NCBI GenBank assembly: GCA_021014325.1
Contig: CM037457.1
Coordinates: forward strand, 10,482,538 to 10,546,537
Direction of reading: 5' to 3'
DNA length: 64,000 nt
From: Plazaster borealis
Taxonomy: Eukaryota; Echinodermata; Asteroidea; Forcipulatida; Labidiasteridae
The position numbers were made by a program, and so were the translations under genes. Below, piece after piece: positions 1 through 10,121 of this stretch. The notes under the pieces were generated by a model that did no database searches, was not told the origin of the DNA, and was given only the letters and a program-made list of their open reading frames with translations. Positions within the stretch are counted from its first letter, which is position 1; every line of letters begins with the position of its first letter.

Positions 1-2838
1 TCAAGATGTTATGATGTCAATGAGCAGATACAGGAGGCTGGGTTCAGTGAGTCGTTGCATATTCCTCAAGATGTTATGATGTCAGTGAGCAGATACAGGA
101 GGCTGGGTTCACTGAGTCGTTGCATATTCCTCAAGATGTTATGATGTCAGTGAGCAGATACAAGATGCTGGGTTCAGTGAGTCGTTGCATATTCCTCAAG
201 ATATTAGGATGTCAGTAAGCAGATACAGGAGGCTGGGTACAGTGAGTCGTTGCATAGTCCTCAAGATGTTATGATGTCAATGAGCAGATACAGGATGCTG
301 GGTTCAATGAGTCGTTGCATATTCCTCAAGATGTTATGATGTCAGTGAGCAGATACAGGAGGCTGGGTTCAGTGAGTCGTTGCATAGGCTTCAAGATGTT
401 TTGATGTCAGTGAGCTGATACAGGATGCTGGTTCAGTGAGTCGTTGCATATTCCTCAAGATGTTATGATGTCAGTGAGCAGATACAGGAGGCTGGGTACC
501 AAGAGTCGTTGCATATTCTTCAAGATGTTTTGATGTCAGTGAGCAGATACAGGAGGCTGGGTACAGTGAGTCGTTGCATATTCCTCAAGATGTTATGATG
601 TTGGTGAGCTGATACAGGAGGCTGGGTTCAGTGAGTCGCTGCATATTCCTCAAGATTTTATGATATTAGTGAGCTGATACAGGAGGATGGGTTCAGTGAG
701 TCGTTGCATATTCCTCAAGATATTAGGATGTCAGTAAGCAGATACAGGAGGCTGGGTACAGTGAGTCGTTGCATAATCCTCAAGATGTTATTATGTCAGT
801 GAGCAGATACAGAAGGCTGGGTTCAGTGAGTCGCTGCATATTCCTCAAGATTTTATGATATTAGTGAGCTGATACAGGATGCTGGGTTCAGTGAGTCGTT
901 GCATATTCCTCAAGATGTCATGATGTCAGTGAGCAGATACAGGAGGCTGGGTTCCAAGAGTCGTTGCATATTCTTCAAGATGTTTTGATGTCAGTGAGCT
1001 GATACAGGATGCTGGGTTCAGTGTGTCGTTGCATAGGCTTCAAGATGTTATGATGTCAGTGAGCTGATACAGGACTCTGGGTTCGTGAGCAGATACAGGA
1101 GGCTGGGTTCAGTGAGTCGTTGCATATTCCTCAAGATGTTATGATGTCAGTGAGCTGATACAGGATTCTGGGTTCGTGAGCAGATACAGGAGGCTGGGTT
1201 CAGTGAGTCGTTGCATATTCCTCAAGATGTTATGATGTTGGTGAGCTGATACAGGAGGATGGGTTCAGTGAGTCGTTGCATATTCCTCAAGATATTAGGA
1301 TGTCAGTAAGCAGATACAGGAGGCTGGGTACAGTGAGTCGTTGCATAGTCCTCAAGATGTTATGATGTCAATGAGCAGATACAGGAGGCTGGGTTCAATG
1401 AGTCGTTGCATAATCCTCAAGATGTTATGATGTTGGTGAGCTGATACAGGAGGCTGGGTTCAGTAAGTCGTTGCATAGTCCTCAAGATGTTATTATGTCA
1501 GTGAGCAGATACAGGAGGCTGGGTTCAGTGAGTCGCTGCATATTCCTCAAGATTTTATGATATTAGTGAGCTGATACAGGAGGATGGGTTCAGTGAGTCG
1601 TTGCATATTCCTCAAGATGTCATGATGTCAGTGAGCAGATACAGGAGGCTGGGTTCCAAGAGTCGTTGCATATTCTTCAAGATGTTTTGTGGTCAGTGAG
1701 CTGATACAGGATGCTGGGTTCAGTGTGTCGTTGCATATTCCTCAAGATGTTATGATGTCAGTGAGCAGATACAGGAGGCTGGGTTCAGTGAGTCGTTGCA
1801 TAAGCTTCAAGATGTTATGATGTCAGTAAGCTGATACAGGAGGCTGGGTTCAGTGAGTCGTTGCATAGGCTTCAAGATGTTTTGATGTCAGTGAGCTGAT
1901 ACAGGATGCTGGGTTCAGTGAGTCGTTGCATATTCCTCAAGATGTTATGATGTCAGTGAGCAGATACAGGAGGCTGGGTTCCAAGAGTCGTTGCATATTC
2001 TTCAAGATGTTTTGTGGTCAGTGAGCTGATACAGGATGCTGGGTTCAGTGTGTCGTTGCATATTCCTCAAGATGTTATGATGTCAGTGAGCAGATACAGG
2101 AGGCTGGGTTCAGTGAGTCGTTGCATAAGCTTCAAGATGTTATGATGTCAGTAAGCTGATACAGGAGGCTGGGTTCAGTGAGTCGTTGCATAGGCTTCAA
2201 GATGTTTTGATGTCAGTGAGCTGATACAGGATGCTGGGTTCAGTGAGTCGTTGCATATTCCTCAAGATGTTATGATGTCAGTGAGCAGATACAGGAGGCT
2301 GGGTTCCAAGAGTCGTTGCATATTCTTCAAGATGTTTTGATGTCAGTGAGCTGATACAGGATGCTGGGTTCAGTGCGTCGTTGCATATTCCTCAAGATGT
2401 TATGATGTCAGTGAGCAGATACAGGAGGCTGGGTTCAGTGAGTCGATGCATCAGCTTCAAGATGTTATGTCAGTGAGCTGATACAGGAGGCTGGGTTCAG
2501 TGAGTCGTTGCATATTCCTCAAGATGTTATGATGTCAGTGAGCTGATACAGGAGGCTGGGTTCAGTGAGTCATTGCATATTCCTCAAGATGTTATGATGT
2601 CAGTGAGCTGATACAGGATTCTGGGTTCGTGAGCTGATACAGGAGGCTGGGTTCAGTGAGTCGCTGCATATTCCTCAAGATGTTATGATGTCAGTGAGCA
2701 GATACAGGAGGCTGGGTTCAGTGAGTCACTGCATATTCCTCAAGATTTTATGATGCCAGTGAACAGATACAGGAGGCTGGGTTCAGTGAGTCATTGCAAA
2801 TTGCTCTAGATGTTATTTCAATAAGCAGACACAGGATG
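1..2838. repeat. 65-bp minisatellite array with higher-order structure
   Basis: About 43 head-to-tail copies of a 65-bp unit that begins TCAAGATGTTATGATGTCAG. Copies differ by point changes (ATTCC/AGGCT/AATCC ends, AGCAGATAC/AGCTGATAC) and a few carry an internal deletion around GGGTTCGTGAGC, for example near 1080, 1170 and 2625. The unit is not a multiple of three and holds stop codons, so it is not a coding repeat. The array starts before the window and decays after about 2780. Towards the right end variants recur every five units (325 bp). Confidence 0.95.
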
Positions 2839-3398
2839 AAACTTTGTAGACATTCTGTAATGTAGAATACAGAGTTCTTTGAGTGAACTTCAAACTCATT
2901 CACAACATACATGTACATGTACACCTTGTCTTGAACCTCATTGATAGTCATAACAGAATGAAAACAAGGCTGGAAATGTTTAAAGATGGAATACAATGAA
3001 AACTCACACATTAAATTTACTATCGAACCTTGTTCATGTTGCGTTCAGGTAACAATTTATTGTTGTGGTCATGTTTTTCTCTAAATAATTTTGTTGCAAT
3101 TTGACCGAAAAAATTAGACCTCGATTCTTCGATTTTGAAATTTCCCGCCCTGTACTGGTTCCCGGCAAAGATCCATTGAAAACCACAATGAAATCCACGA
3201 TATAGTACCGGCGGACTTGTAAACCAGCGAAAAGTGATGACGAAATACCCATGAGCAACCGAGAGTAAACAAAAGACGCCATGTTATTCCGTGTGTATTA
3301 TAATAATAATAATAATAAAGACATTTGTATGTATGCGTTTTCATGCAGAGGCATGAAGTTTTTACGAACCTTTTTTTTCTCGTGTATCAGCTACAATA
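2839..3398. other. Non-coding stretch with a short TAA microsatellite
   Basis: No convincing gene. A (TAA)n run lies at about 3297-3319. The small open frames here have no recognisable domain. This may hold the promoter or first-exon region of the THAP-domain sequence that follows, but no promoter motif is clear. Confidence 0.4.
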
Positions 3399-3768
3399 AT
3401 GCCGACTTCATGTGTTGTTGGTGGATGCACTAGAAATAGTTCTAAGAGTCCAGAGATTCATTTTGTTCAATTTCCGCGGGATCCTGCGATATCAAAGGAA
3501 TGGGTGAAGTTTGTGAATAATACACGAAAGGATTTCACCTTCTCGGCAAGAAGTAGGCCTTTGATTTGTTCAGCACATTTTTCAGAGGACTGTATAGTGT
3601 ATTGAACCTTCAAGTGCTTTGAAAAAATCACTGGGTTTGACAACAAAGTTTCGTTTGAAGCCTGCATCGATCCCCACATTAAAAGCGCCAAACATCGAGA
3701 GAATTCTTGTATCCACTACCACCAGGCCTAGCTTGTCCGCTGTTATTCCGCATTGTATTGTACAGTAA
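3399..3768 (+). pseudogene. THAP zinc-finger domain, broken by a frameshift
   Basis: The first 68 residues from the ATG form the N-terminal part of a THAP DNA-binding domain. The metal ligands fit C2CH: C5 and C10, then C57 and H60 in CSAHFSEDC, and the FVQFPRDP and W35 positions are typical. The frame stops at 3603-3605 just after SEDC. In the +1 frame from 3604 the rest of the domain continues (EPSSALKKSLG, then KPASIPTL, the equivalent of the family AVPTIF box) and ends at 3766-3768. One inserted base or two lost bases near 3590-3603 therefore separate two halves of one domain. THAP fingers occur in transcription factors and in P-element and Kolobok-type transposases; no catalytic domain follows, so the parent is unknown. 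An unseen intron or an assembly error is an alternative to a true pseudogene. Confidence 0.8.
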
Positions 3769-4039
3769 AAATGCACGCACACGATCGACCCGAGGTAAAG
3801 CGTCATGGGTACTACGTCACACACAAAGTATGAATTATTCATGAGTTAAGGGCTTTTGCTAAAACTGAGTTTTTCTGGGTCGTAGAACGCTGATCAATTT
3901 GGGGGTTTTTTGCATGAAAGAACAAGTTTTATTGAACAATAATTAGTAATCATTATACATTTCTCGAACGAAAACAGTAACACAGCCTTTATCATTATTC
4001 CGTTGTAGTCCATCTTTAAGTATTGACTTATTTCTTTGA
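3769..4039. other. No feature seen
   Basis: AT-rich sequence after the THAP reading frame. I see no polyadenylation signal or repeat that I can name. Confidence 0.3.
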
Positions 4040-4510
4040 GGGTGAACAAATACAAATTTACTACAACAGGATTTTAACCTGTGTCTTTCAGATTAATGTG
4101 CTGGCACTCTACCAACTTTTTATTTCAAATATCAAGTACTAAGCCATTAGGGAAATTGATTGGATAAATTTTAATTCAATTTTGGTTTAAACAAAACCAG
4201 TCAGTTTCCCTTGTGGTTTACTACTTGATATTTGAAATAAATAAAAAGTTGCATCCCCTTAAGGTGTTAAGACGATTCCTCCACTGCCGCTTCTTCCAAC
4301 GTTGTATCGTTAACTTGGGTGTGATCCCTGGCTATATTGCAGTTTAAGGTTGATAGGCTTATGACTGGCACCAAAAAAAAAAGATACTGACAAAACAAGA
4401 GGATCGCCAACATTAGGGCTAGATAGCACAATTGGTAGAGTGCCAGCATGTTAATCCGGGGTCGCAGGTTCAAATCCCATTACTAGTCAAGCTTTCTTTG
4501 TTCACCCCAA
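4040..4510 (+). mobile_element. Foldback element with tRNA-like modules in both orientations
   Basis: The right half carries a tRNA-like head at about 4418-4490: A-box-like TAGCACAATTGGTAG and a good B box GGTTCAAATCC, followed by a TTTCTTTGTTCACC tail. The left half (about 4040-4120) contains the reverse complement of the same module, with a shared TTGGTAGAGTGCCAGCA stretch. Between them lies a stem-forming pair, ACTTTTTATTTCAAATATC (about 4121-4139) and its complement near 4228-4252. A second, simpler copy is at 29303-29645. This looks like a tRNA-derived short element that formed a palindromic composite. The Pol III boxes are probably relics; acceptor-stem pairing is poor, so it is not a tRNA gene. 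Confidence 0.7.
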
Positions 4511-4984
4511 AATTGAGTTAAAATTGACCCAGTCAGTTTGCTTTGTGGTTTATTACGTCATGAACACATTAAAAGAAGATTTACCTTTTAGGGCATGTAC
4601 AGGTTCATGTTCTTTTATAAGTCAAGAGGTTTTCACTTGGAGCTTCCTCCTATAACCCTGCAGCAGATAGGAGAGGTTGGAAATTCATTCAATTCATTTC
4701 TACAAGAGAACAAATTTAGCGTTTTATTTATGTTTCCCTTCAGATTCATATGATACTCACCTCTAGAAATATATAACAATGTATGTGATATGGTTTTTGT
4801 CCAAAAAAGTATATGAAAATTTGCATCAAATAACAACATCTCTGTAAATTTTTCTGATATTTTCAAAGAAATTGGACTGCTTAAATCCAACCTACAAATT
4901 TGCATATTTACCTAAACATCTCAACAATGGCCTAATGTTTGTCATCTGAACATGCAGAGTTCATAAAAAGTAATTTTCTTGGTC
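4511..4984. other. No feature seen
   Basis: AT-rich unique-looking sequence. The minus-strand open frame at 4633-4905 shows no recognisable domain. Confidence 0.3.
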
Positions 4985-5146
4985 AATTTGGAAGTTGTAT
5001 ATTAGGTTTGCGGTAATACCATGTGTATATCTACTTTGCTGTGTAGAATTTGTCCTTTGAGAAATTGTCATGTTATTATTCTACTGCCAGTTCTTAAATG
5101 GTCTCAACATTTCGACTAGCTTGCTCTAGTCATCATCAGGAGACTG
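4985..5146 (-). repeat. Dispersed repeat with a CTGATGA...GAAA hairpin motif
   Basis: Read on the minus strand, this begins with a 46-base motif at 5101-5146 containing CTGATGATGACTAG, a short loop, then GCTAGTCGAAA, and continues with GGCAGTAGAATAATAA and TTACCGCAAACC blocks. The same order of blocks occurs on the plus strand at 47421-48010, so the two are copies of one family. The GACTAG/CTAGTC arms form a short stem. I do not know the family. Confidence 0.65.
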
Positions 5147-5280
5147 AATTTGGAAGTTATATTGGACAACATTGCACTGCATTATAGTAGTATAACTCAT
5201 TCTCTTGAGGTACATTTTTGAACTGAGAGTCACTACTGAAAACATCTTTTGCGAATAAACATTTGTTATACCAACAAGAT

Positions 5281-5625
5281 TACTGTGCTTATGGCGCCCT
5301 ATATGATTCTATGGGGCGAAGAAAAGAATTCTGCAGTAAGCAGTGCCATGAATTTGGACCATGAACTTGAAGCACCCAGTAAAGTGTGTGATTCTACGGG
5401 CCGAAAGCACAGAATTCTGCGGTAAGCAGTGGTTTGAAATTAGGCCCTGATCTTGAGGCACCCTGTAAAGTGTGTGGTTCTATGGGTTGTAAGCACAGAA
5501 TTCTGGAGTGAGCAGAGGCTTGAAATTGGGCCCTGATCTTGAGGCACCTTGTAAAGTGTATGATTCTACGGGCAGTAAGCACAAAATTATGCAGTAAGCA
5601 GTGCCATGAAATTGGGCCCTAACAT
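5281..5625. repeat. 86-bp tandem repeat built from a short transposon end
   Basis: Four units with a constant spacing of 86 bp (GAATT landmarks at 5326, 5412, 5498 and a variant at 5584). Each unit contains GAATTCTGC(A/G)GTAAGCAG and, in the later units, TGAAATTGGGCCCT. The second motif is the end sequence of the inverted-repeat element at 55225-55431, so the array is a local amplification of one terminus of that family. Confidence 0.8.
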
Positions 5626-6369
5626 GCCTGGAATAGTCTGCTTGGTACAAGTTACAACAGTGGTGGACGTAATGACCCACTCGGAAAGCTCACTGTTTAG
5701 CGTGCACCATGCATGCACTCACGGTGTCATGTTTTCTAGGCCCAGTACAGACAGGGACAAAAGCCACTGTTTGGGATTCAGATTCTATGTGTGTTACTTT
5801 GCAGTCAAGACTACAACCCTGACATGCACGGTCTCAAGTTGCGTGTTTTTCGGTATTTGTCTCCGGTCTTGAGCCGGCTTCAAGCCAAGTCACACTGAGT
5901 CCCAGGGTTGAGTCCGAATCTGAGACCAACCTCGAGTCCTCCAGTACTTATCTCTGGTCTATGCACCCTCGAAGGGAAAAGTAAGTTGTGATCAGCCATT
6001 GGCATCGATTTGATTTATGCTGGTATGGTTCTATAATTGAAGTACTGTTTACATGTTACAGGAACAATTTGTATTGCAAACATTTTGCAAAACTACTGCA
6101 ACTATGTGCATGCATAGTGACTATATTTAACTTCTGCATGGTTCACATTATGTAAGTGAAGTTGTAACCATACAACAAGTAGGGAACGAGACATCTAGGT
6201 TCTAGGTACAGTACTACTGTAGCACAGAGTTGCTAATATTTTTATTGATAGGTAAGTTCACCTCCCCTTATTTTTTTCTTTCTAAATCCAATTTAAATTG
6301 GTAAAACTAAGTAAAACAATCACTGCAATTTGGCCCAGCCATCCAAACTCCTACATTTACCTAAGCTTA
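5626..6369. other. Unassigned sequence, probably old repeat
   Basis: No gene recognised. The part from about 5740 to 5950 is rich in GAGTCC/GACTC-type words (TTGAGTCCGAATCTGAGACC and similar), suggesting a degenerate simple or transposon-derived repeat. The plus-strand open frame at 5606-5872 crosses from the 86-bp array into this repeat and is not a plausible gene. Confidence 0.35.
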
Positions 6370-7014
6370 GTACGCTGCCTCCGCATGGTCTGGAGCAATT
6401 TCAAGTAAACACAGTGCAATGATCTGGAAAGGGTGCAGAAACAGGCATGTTGAATTGTTCTTGGCAATGACGACAAGCGCTACTCAGACGCTCTAAAAAA
6501 TGTGTAATATTGAAACCCTGCGTGCCATCAAAACCACTTGTGCCAATCTTTTGCTAAAATTCTCCCTTTTTCAGTTCTAAAGGGACTTTTGCCCCAGAGG
6601 TCTGATAGTGGGTACCAACTCAGGGAATCTGGACTTCTGGGACAATTTCACTGCCAAACTGAACGCTTTAGAAAAAACCTCTCCCTCATCTCATCTACCT
6701 TTTTAACAATTCCAATTGAATCTTTTTATGCGGCTTTTTAGTTTATTTTATCTTTTTTGAGATGGCCTTGAGGTTTCGCAAGGCTGCATCTGCAAGTTTG
6801 TATGTACCGTCTTGCTATTGTTTAAATTTGTTAATCCTTTCCCCTTTAAACTATATTAGATTTTTCTGTTGTATGTTTTGGGGTATTTTGGATTTTTGTT
6901 TTTTTCCATCTTTGTGATTGTATGATTTTATCATCTTTTAACATTTTGTATTCTCTGTATATTTTCCTGTATTACGACCCTTGGTCGCCATGGGAATTTG
7001 TTTCTTAAAGGGTG

Positions 7015-7356
7015 TGTACAACATTAGTAATTGCCAAAGACCTGTATCCAAACTCGATGTGACCCAACATATACATGAAATAACAAACCTGTGAAAGTTT
7101 AAGCTAAATCGGTTTTCGGAGTCATGAGAAAACAGTGAAAAAAAACCTTATGTGTTTTAACTTTTTTTCAAACATCGGAATTTATCCTGCAGGATAAATA
7201 CTATTGTTTTACTCACTTCGTAAAAACTATGGCATTTCAAGCAAAACTATTTCAAGGGAAGTTTTCTACCATGATCATCTTTATACCATGTGAGTTATGT
7301 GCAAATCTGTGAGCATTTATATTTTCATTCTTACCAATGTTGTACACACCCTTTAA
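7015..7356. mobile_element. TTAA-flanked short inverted-repeat element (MITE-like)
   Basis: The element runs 7019-7352 between two TTAA tetranucleotides (7015-7018 and 7353-7356). Its ends are perfect inverted repeats: AGGGTGTGTACAACATT and AATGTTGTACACACCCT. No coding capacity. Its flanks join into a smooth LINE 3' UTR if one TTAA and the element are removed. TTAA duplication is typical of piggyBac and Kolobok superfamilies; the ends do not let me decide between them. Confidence 0.88.
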
Positions 7357-7370
7357 AGAATAAACCATTA

Positions 7371-7402
7371 TGAATGAATGAATGAATGAATGAATGAATG
7401 AA
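7371..7402 (+). repeat. (TGAA)n microsatellite, LINE tail
   Basis: Eight tandem TGAA units directly after AATAAACCATTA. Tetranucleotide tails of this kind are usual for CR1/L2-like LINEs. Confidence 0.9.
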
Positions 7403-7563
7403 TATTTCAGCTCGCAACAGAGACAAATACAGCTAAATTGGCATTGAGCTGTGAACCAGATAAGAGGTCACTGGATGGTCATTGAATGGAAGAACAGTTC
7501 ACAGTTTGGACGGCATATGGGACATTTCTGGTTTGTCAAAATTGTTTAAATACATTAATACTG

Positions 7564-8180
7564 TTAGCCCGCGTCTCTGCAGTGCAGCGCCACTGCTGCC
7601 TCCTTTGCCACACGCATGAACACACATGGGGAAGTGGAGAACCTGAAGGGTAGTGTCAAGAACTTGTACAGTATGCCATCATACATAAAATGAAGGAACC
7701 TGTAATGGCCCGGGTGTATCGGAATGTGGAGGTAGGGGTCTTTTGAGTCGAGGAACGCCACCAACGTGTGTGCACCAATGGACTCTAGAATAACTTTGAG
7801 AATCTTCATCTAAAATCGACGAGGTTTTAAGAATTTGTTGAGGGGCTTTAAGTTTAGGACCGGGCACCAAAACGGGATGAAAAAGGGTCAACGTGAACCC
7901 TTGATGCACGGTTCCGAGTGGGACCACCCGCACTGCTCTCTTGCGGAGGAGTAATTCGATCTCCTCCTCTAGAAAAAAGTGCTTTGATTGGACTGACAGT
8001 GTCCGCGTTTTGCAGAAAATTGTGTCCAAGGCTATCATGAATTCCAGTACGTAACTGTGACTGATGGTGGGGAGTACCCAACGATTGGACAAAGTTTAAG
8101 TCCAGGACCCCAAGAAGTATTGAAGACAACTCCCTACGGGTTCGTTGGTAGGGAGTCGCCCCAGGATGAGTGGTCATTTT
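7564..8180 (-). pseudogene. DIRS-like reverse transcriptase fragment
   Basis: The minus strand from about 8180 to 7564 carries the N-terminal half of a retroelement RT in broken frames. Recognisable pieces in order are a FLEEEIELLLRKRAV segment (polymerase entry region), LKAPQQILKTSSIL, MKILKVILESIGAH, LDSKDPYLHIPIHPGH (the LKDAYxHIPIHP motif with D changed in context) and LPFRFSTSPCVFMRV (the LPFGLSTAPRVF motif). These words are typical of the DIRS order, more than of Gypsy. Frame changes and an in-frame stop just before MKIL show it is dead. The catalytic DD box and everything downstream, including the tyrosine recombinase, are absent. Confidence 0.75.
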
Positions 8181-8199
8181 TGCCATTTTCATTGTATTT

Positions 8200-8462
8200 T
8201 CTTCATTGACCTTAGTATTTATTTTATACTCATTTCAATAACTTAAAACGTTTGTCTTTTTTGTTATTTGCGCCAGTAGATTTAACTTAGAGCACATATA
8301 ATATAAATGAGGGGGTTCGCACTCGACAAGCTTGCTTCTTGCAAATCCCCTCCACATCTTTGTTTAGTCTTATCTACTTGTTTATTTATGTATTTAAAGA
8401 ATGTACCTCAGCTTCTTATTTTTTGCATTGATGTGGAAATAAAATGAATGAATGAATGAATC
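8200..8462 (+). mobile_element. LINE 3' UTR fragment with (TGAA)n tail
   Basis: Sequence ending in GTGGAAATAAAATGAATGAA, with AATAAA at about 8437 and four TGAA units. It resembles the tail of the LINE at 6370-7402 but carries no coding part. Orientation is plus, opposite to the neighbouring DIRS-like fragment, so it is a separate insertion. Confidence 0.55.
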
Positions 8463-8722
8463 TCCCAAAGCATTGTCTTGACACGGTATGTATGCTCAAC
8501 GCTAAATGTTTGGTTTAATGAACCACGCAACAAATTTAGAGAAAATGCTAAACCAACGACAAAAGTATTAAGGTCACAAAAAAGAGCCTCTGTTTTCTAT
8601 TCCTAATTATTAAGTTGTTTTCAATAGTCATTTTTTTTGTGTTTGAAAATAGTCATTAATTAATTTAAAAACACTTATTGAAATCAGGTGGATTGCTACT
8701 ATTTCTTTTCTTTTCTTGTGGC

Positions 8723-9128
8723 GTGTCATGGCCGAGCGGATAAGAACACCGAACTCAAGCTCTGGTGTTTCTGATCAGCAGAGTGTGGGTTTGAATCCCA
8801 GTCGTGACACATGTGTCCTTAAGCAAGACACTTAATCACATGCTTCGTCCTTTGAATGGGACGTTAAGCCGTAGCCGTGTTGTGTAATGCACGTAAAAGA
8901 ACCCAGTGCACTTATCGTAAAGAGAAGGGGTTCGCCCCAGTGTTCCTGGTTTGATTGGCTGCATATTGCGCCAAAGCACCTTGTAAACCATTACATGGTG
9001 CTATGCAAAGGAATAGGTCTCAAACTTCAACACGTAACTCCACTTACCTTGTAGGAAAAATACTGAGCGCTCTGAGACACCCTTCGGGAGTATAAAGCGC
9101 TATATAAGAACTGCATTATCATTATTTT
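8723..9128 (+). mobile_element. tRNA-derived SINE (leucine-tRNA-like head)
   Basis: The head at 8723-8810 folds as a tRNA with long variable arm: acceptor strands GTGTCAT and GTGACAC, A box TGGCCGAGCGG (8729-8739), loop CTCAAGC giving a CAA anticodon position, and B box GGTTTGAATCC (8788-8798). This matches a leucine-type tRNA origin. The body (AAGCAAGACACTTAATCACA, GGGACGTTAAGCCGT) and the tail (AGCGCTATATAAGAACTGCA followed by ATTATTATTT) are non-coding. Parts of the same tail type appear at about 23840-23875 and 35440-35475. It is close to full length and so is potentially a recent copy. Confidence 0.88.
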
Positions 9129-9202
9129 ATTATTCTAAATGAAAAACCAAACAACAGTATGTTTTCCCTATCAGTAATTTATTTAAGGTTTTAATCTCTT
9201 TT

Positions 9203-10121
9203 AGGAAGTATGTACCCGAATGGGATCACGCCACAAGATGGTTTGCCGTTTCCTAGAGCAGAGGGCCGCCATACAACGTGTGTTGATGGCCAATCGTGAC
9301 ACCCCTCTACTGGTTCGAAAATGGCAAGATATAGACGTGCTGGAGGCGATCGAGAAAGCCCCATCACCGGTAGCAGATTTTACCAACATTCTTTCTGCTG
9401 AAAACTTTGTGACAGTGTCCTCGGTCGTCCCAATGATGCACCTACTTTCCACCGATATCATGGCACCAAAAGGGGATAACCTGGAACTGACAAAAGACAT
9501 AAAGACCCGGATCGTCCAATACATGGAGGAAAAGTATCATGACGAGACGAGAATGGCCACCCATGTGCTTCTTCTTCATGTCACCACCCTCCTGTATCCT
9601 CGATTCAAGGGCAAATATTCATCTGATGTTCTGCAAGCTAAATCAATTGACAAGGTTTGCCTTGAAGCAGTGGCTAGTATTGAACATGACCAGGAACAAG
9701 AGATTTGGGAGGCAAAAGAGGAATGAGAGGCACTTTTGGAAAGTGATGCCTAACCTCGCTCCCAGTCCCTTGTCTCCCCACCCGCCAAGAAAAGGTCAAC
9801 TCTCGGGAGTTTATTCAAGGGAAGGGGAGGGCAACAGAAAAGACAGGAGAAAACAGCAGAGGAGACAGCTAAATTACAATAGAGTCCTATTCATCCATAC
9901 CCTGCATCGATAGTGATTAGGATCCTCCGAAAGGATGGAAGCAGCACGAACTCCAATTCCCCACAATTGCACGGATCGCCAGGAAATACCTGTACATATG
10001 CGCAACGAGCTCTTCATCAGAGAGATTTTTCAGTACGGCTGGGAATGTGTTTACACCACAACGATCTTCACTTAACACTGAAAAGGCTGATGTGCTGGTT
10101 TTCCTTGAAAAGACCTTATAG
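9203..10121 (+). pseudogene. hAT-superfamily transposase, decayed (ZBED-like)
   Basis: The frame from 9220 encodes about 168 residues matching the middle of hAT/ZBED-type transposases: MGSRHKMVCRFLEQ, WQDIDVLEAIEKA, FVTVSSVVPMMHLL and LYPRFKGK. It stops at 9724. The C-terminal dimerisation region follows in another frame at about 9972-10121, with IARIARKYLYICATSSSSER, FSTAGNVFTPQRSSL and ADVLVFLEKTL before a stop at 10119-10121. At least one frameshift and stop separate the two parts. A pyrimidine tract and TTTTAG just before 9205 look like a splice acceptor, so the N-terminal BED finger could have been on an upstream exon, but I do not see it. I found no clear terminal inverted repeats or 8-bp target duplication. 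Confidence 0.88.

Larger units (their letters stand above)
6370..7402 (+). mobile_element. 3' end of a decayed LINE, split by a TTAA element
   Basis: Around 6415-6740 several frames give the C-terminal end of a non-LTR retrotransposon reverse transcriptase: NDLERVQKQAC, then LGNDDKRYSDALKN, then LCQSFAKILPFS and TERFRKNLS. These are the usual closing motifs of jockey/CR1/L2-type ORF2 proteins. Frameshifts and stops break it. The 3' UTR runs through TTGGTCGCCATGGGAA and ends in AATAAACCATTA followed by a (TGAA)n tail at 7371-7402. A separate short element (7015-7356) sits inside the 3' UTR, which explains the distance between coding end and tail. Only the 5'-truncated tail part is visible. Confidence 0.75.

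Noticed and set aside
1..2838. A CRISPR array or a repeat-protein gene at the window start
   Set aside because: Units are contiguous without unique spacers, the organism is eukaryotic, and 65 bp is not a multiple of three with stops in every frame.
4418..4490. Functional tRNA gene
   Set aside because: A and B boxes are recognisable but acceptor and anticodon stems do not pair well and the unit is part of a dispersed foldback family.
7854..8192. Separate 112-residue minus-strand protein
   Set aside because: It is an alternative frame through the decayed DIRS-like RT region with RT words in the neighbouring frame.
8723..8810. Functional leucine tRNA gene
   Set aside because: It folds reasonably but is continuous with a SINE body and tail, and its anticodon stem has a mismatch.
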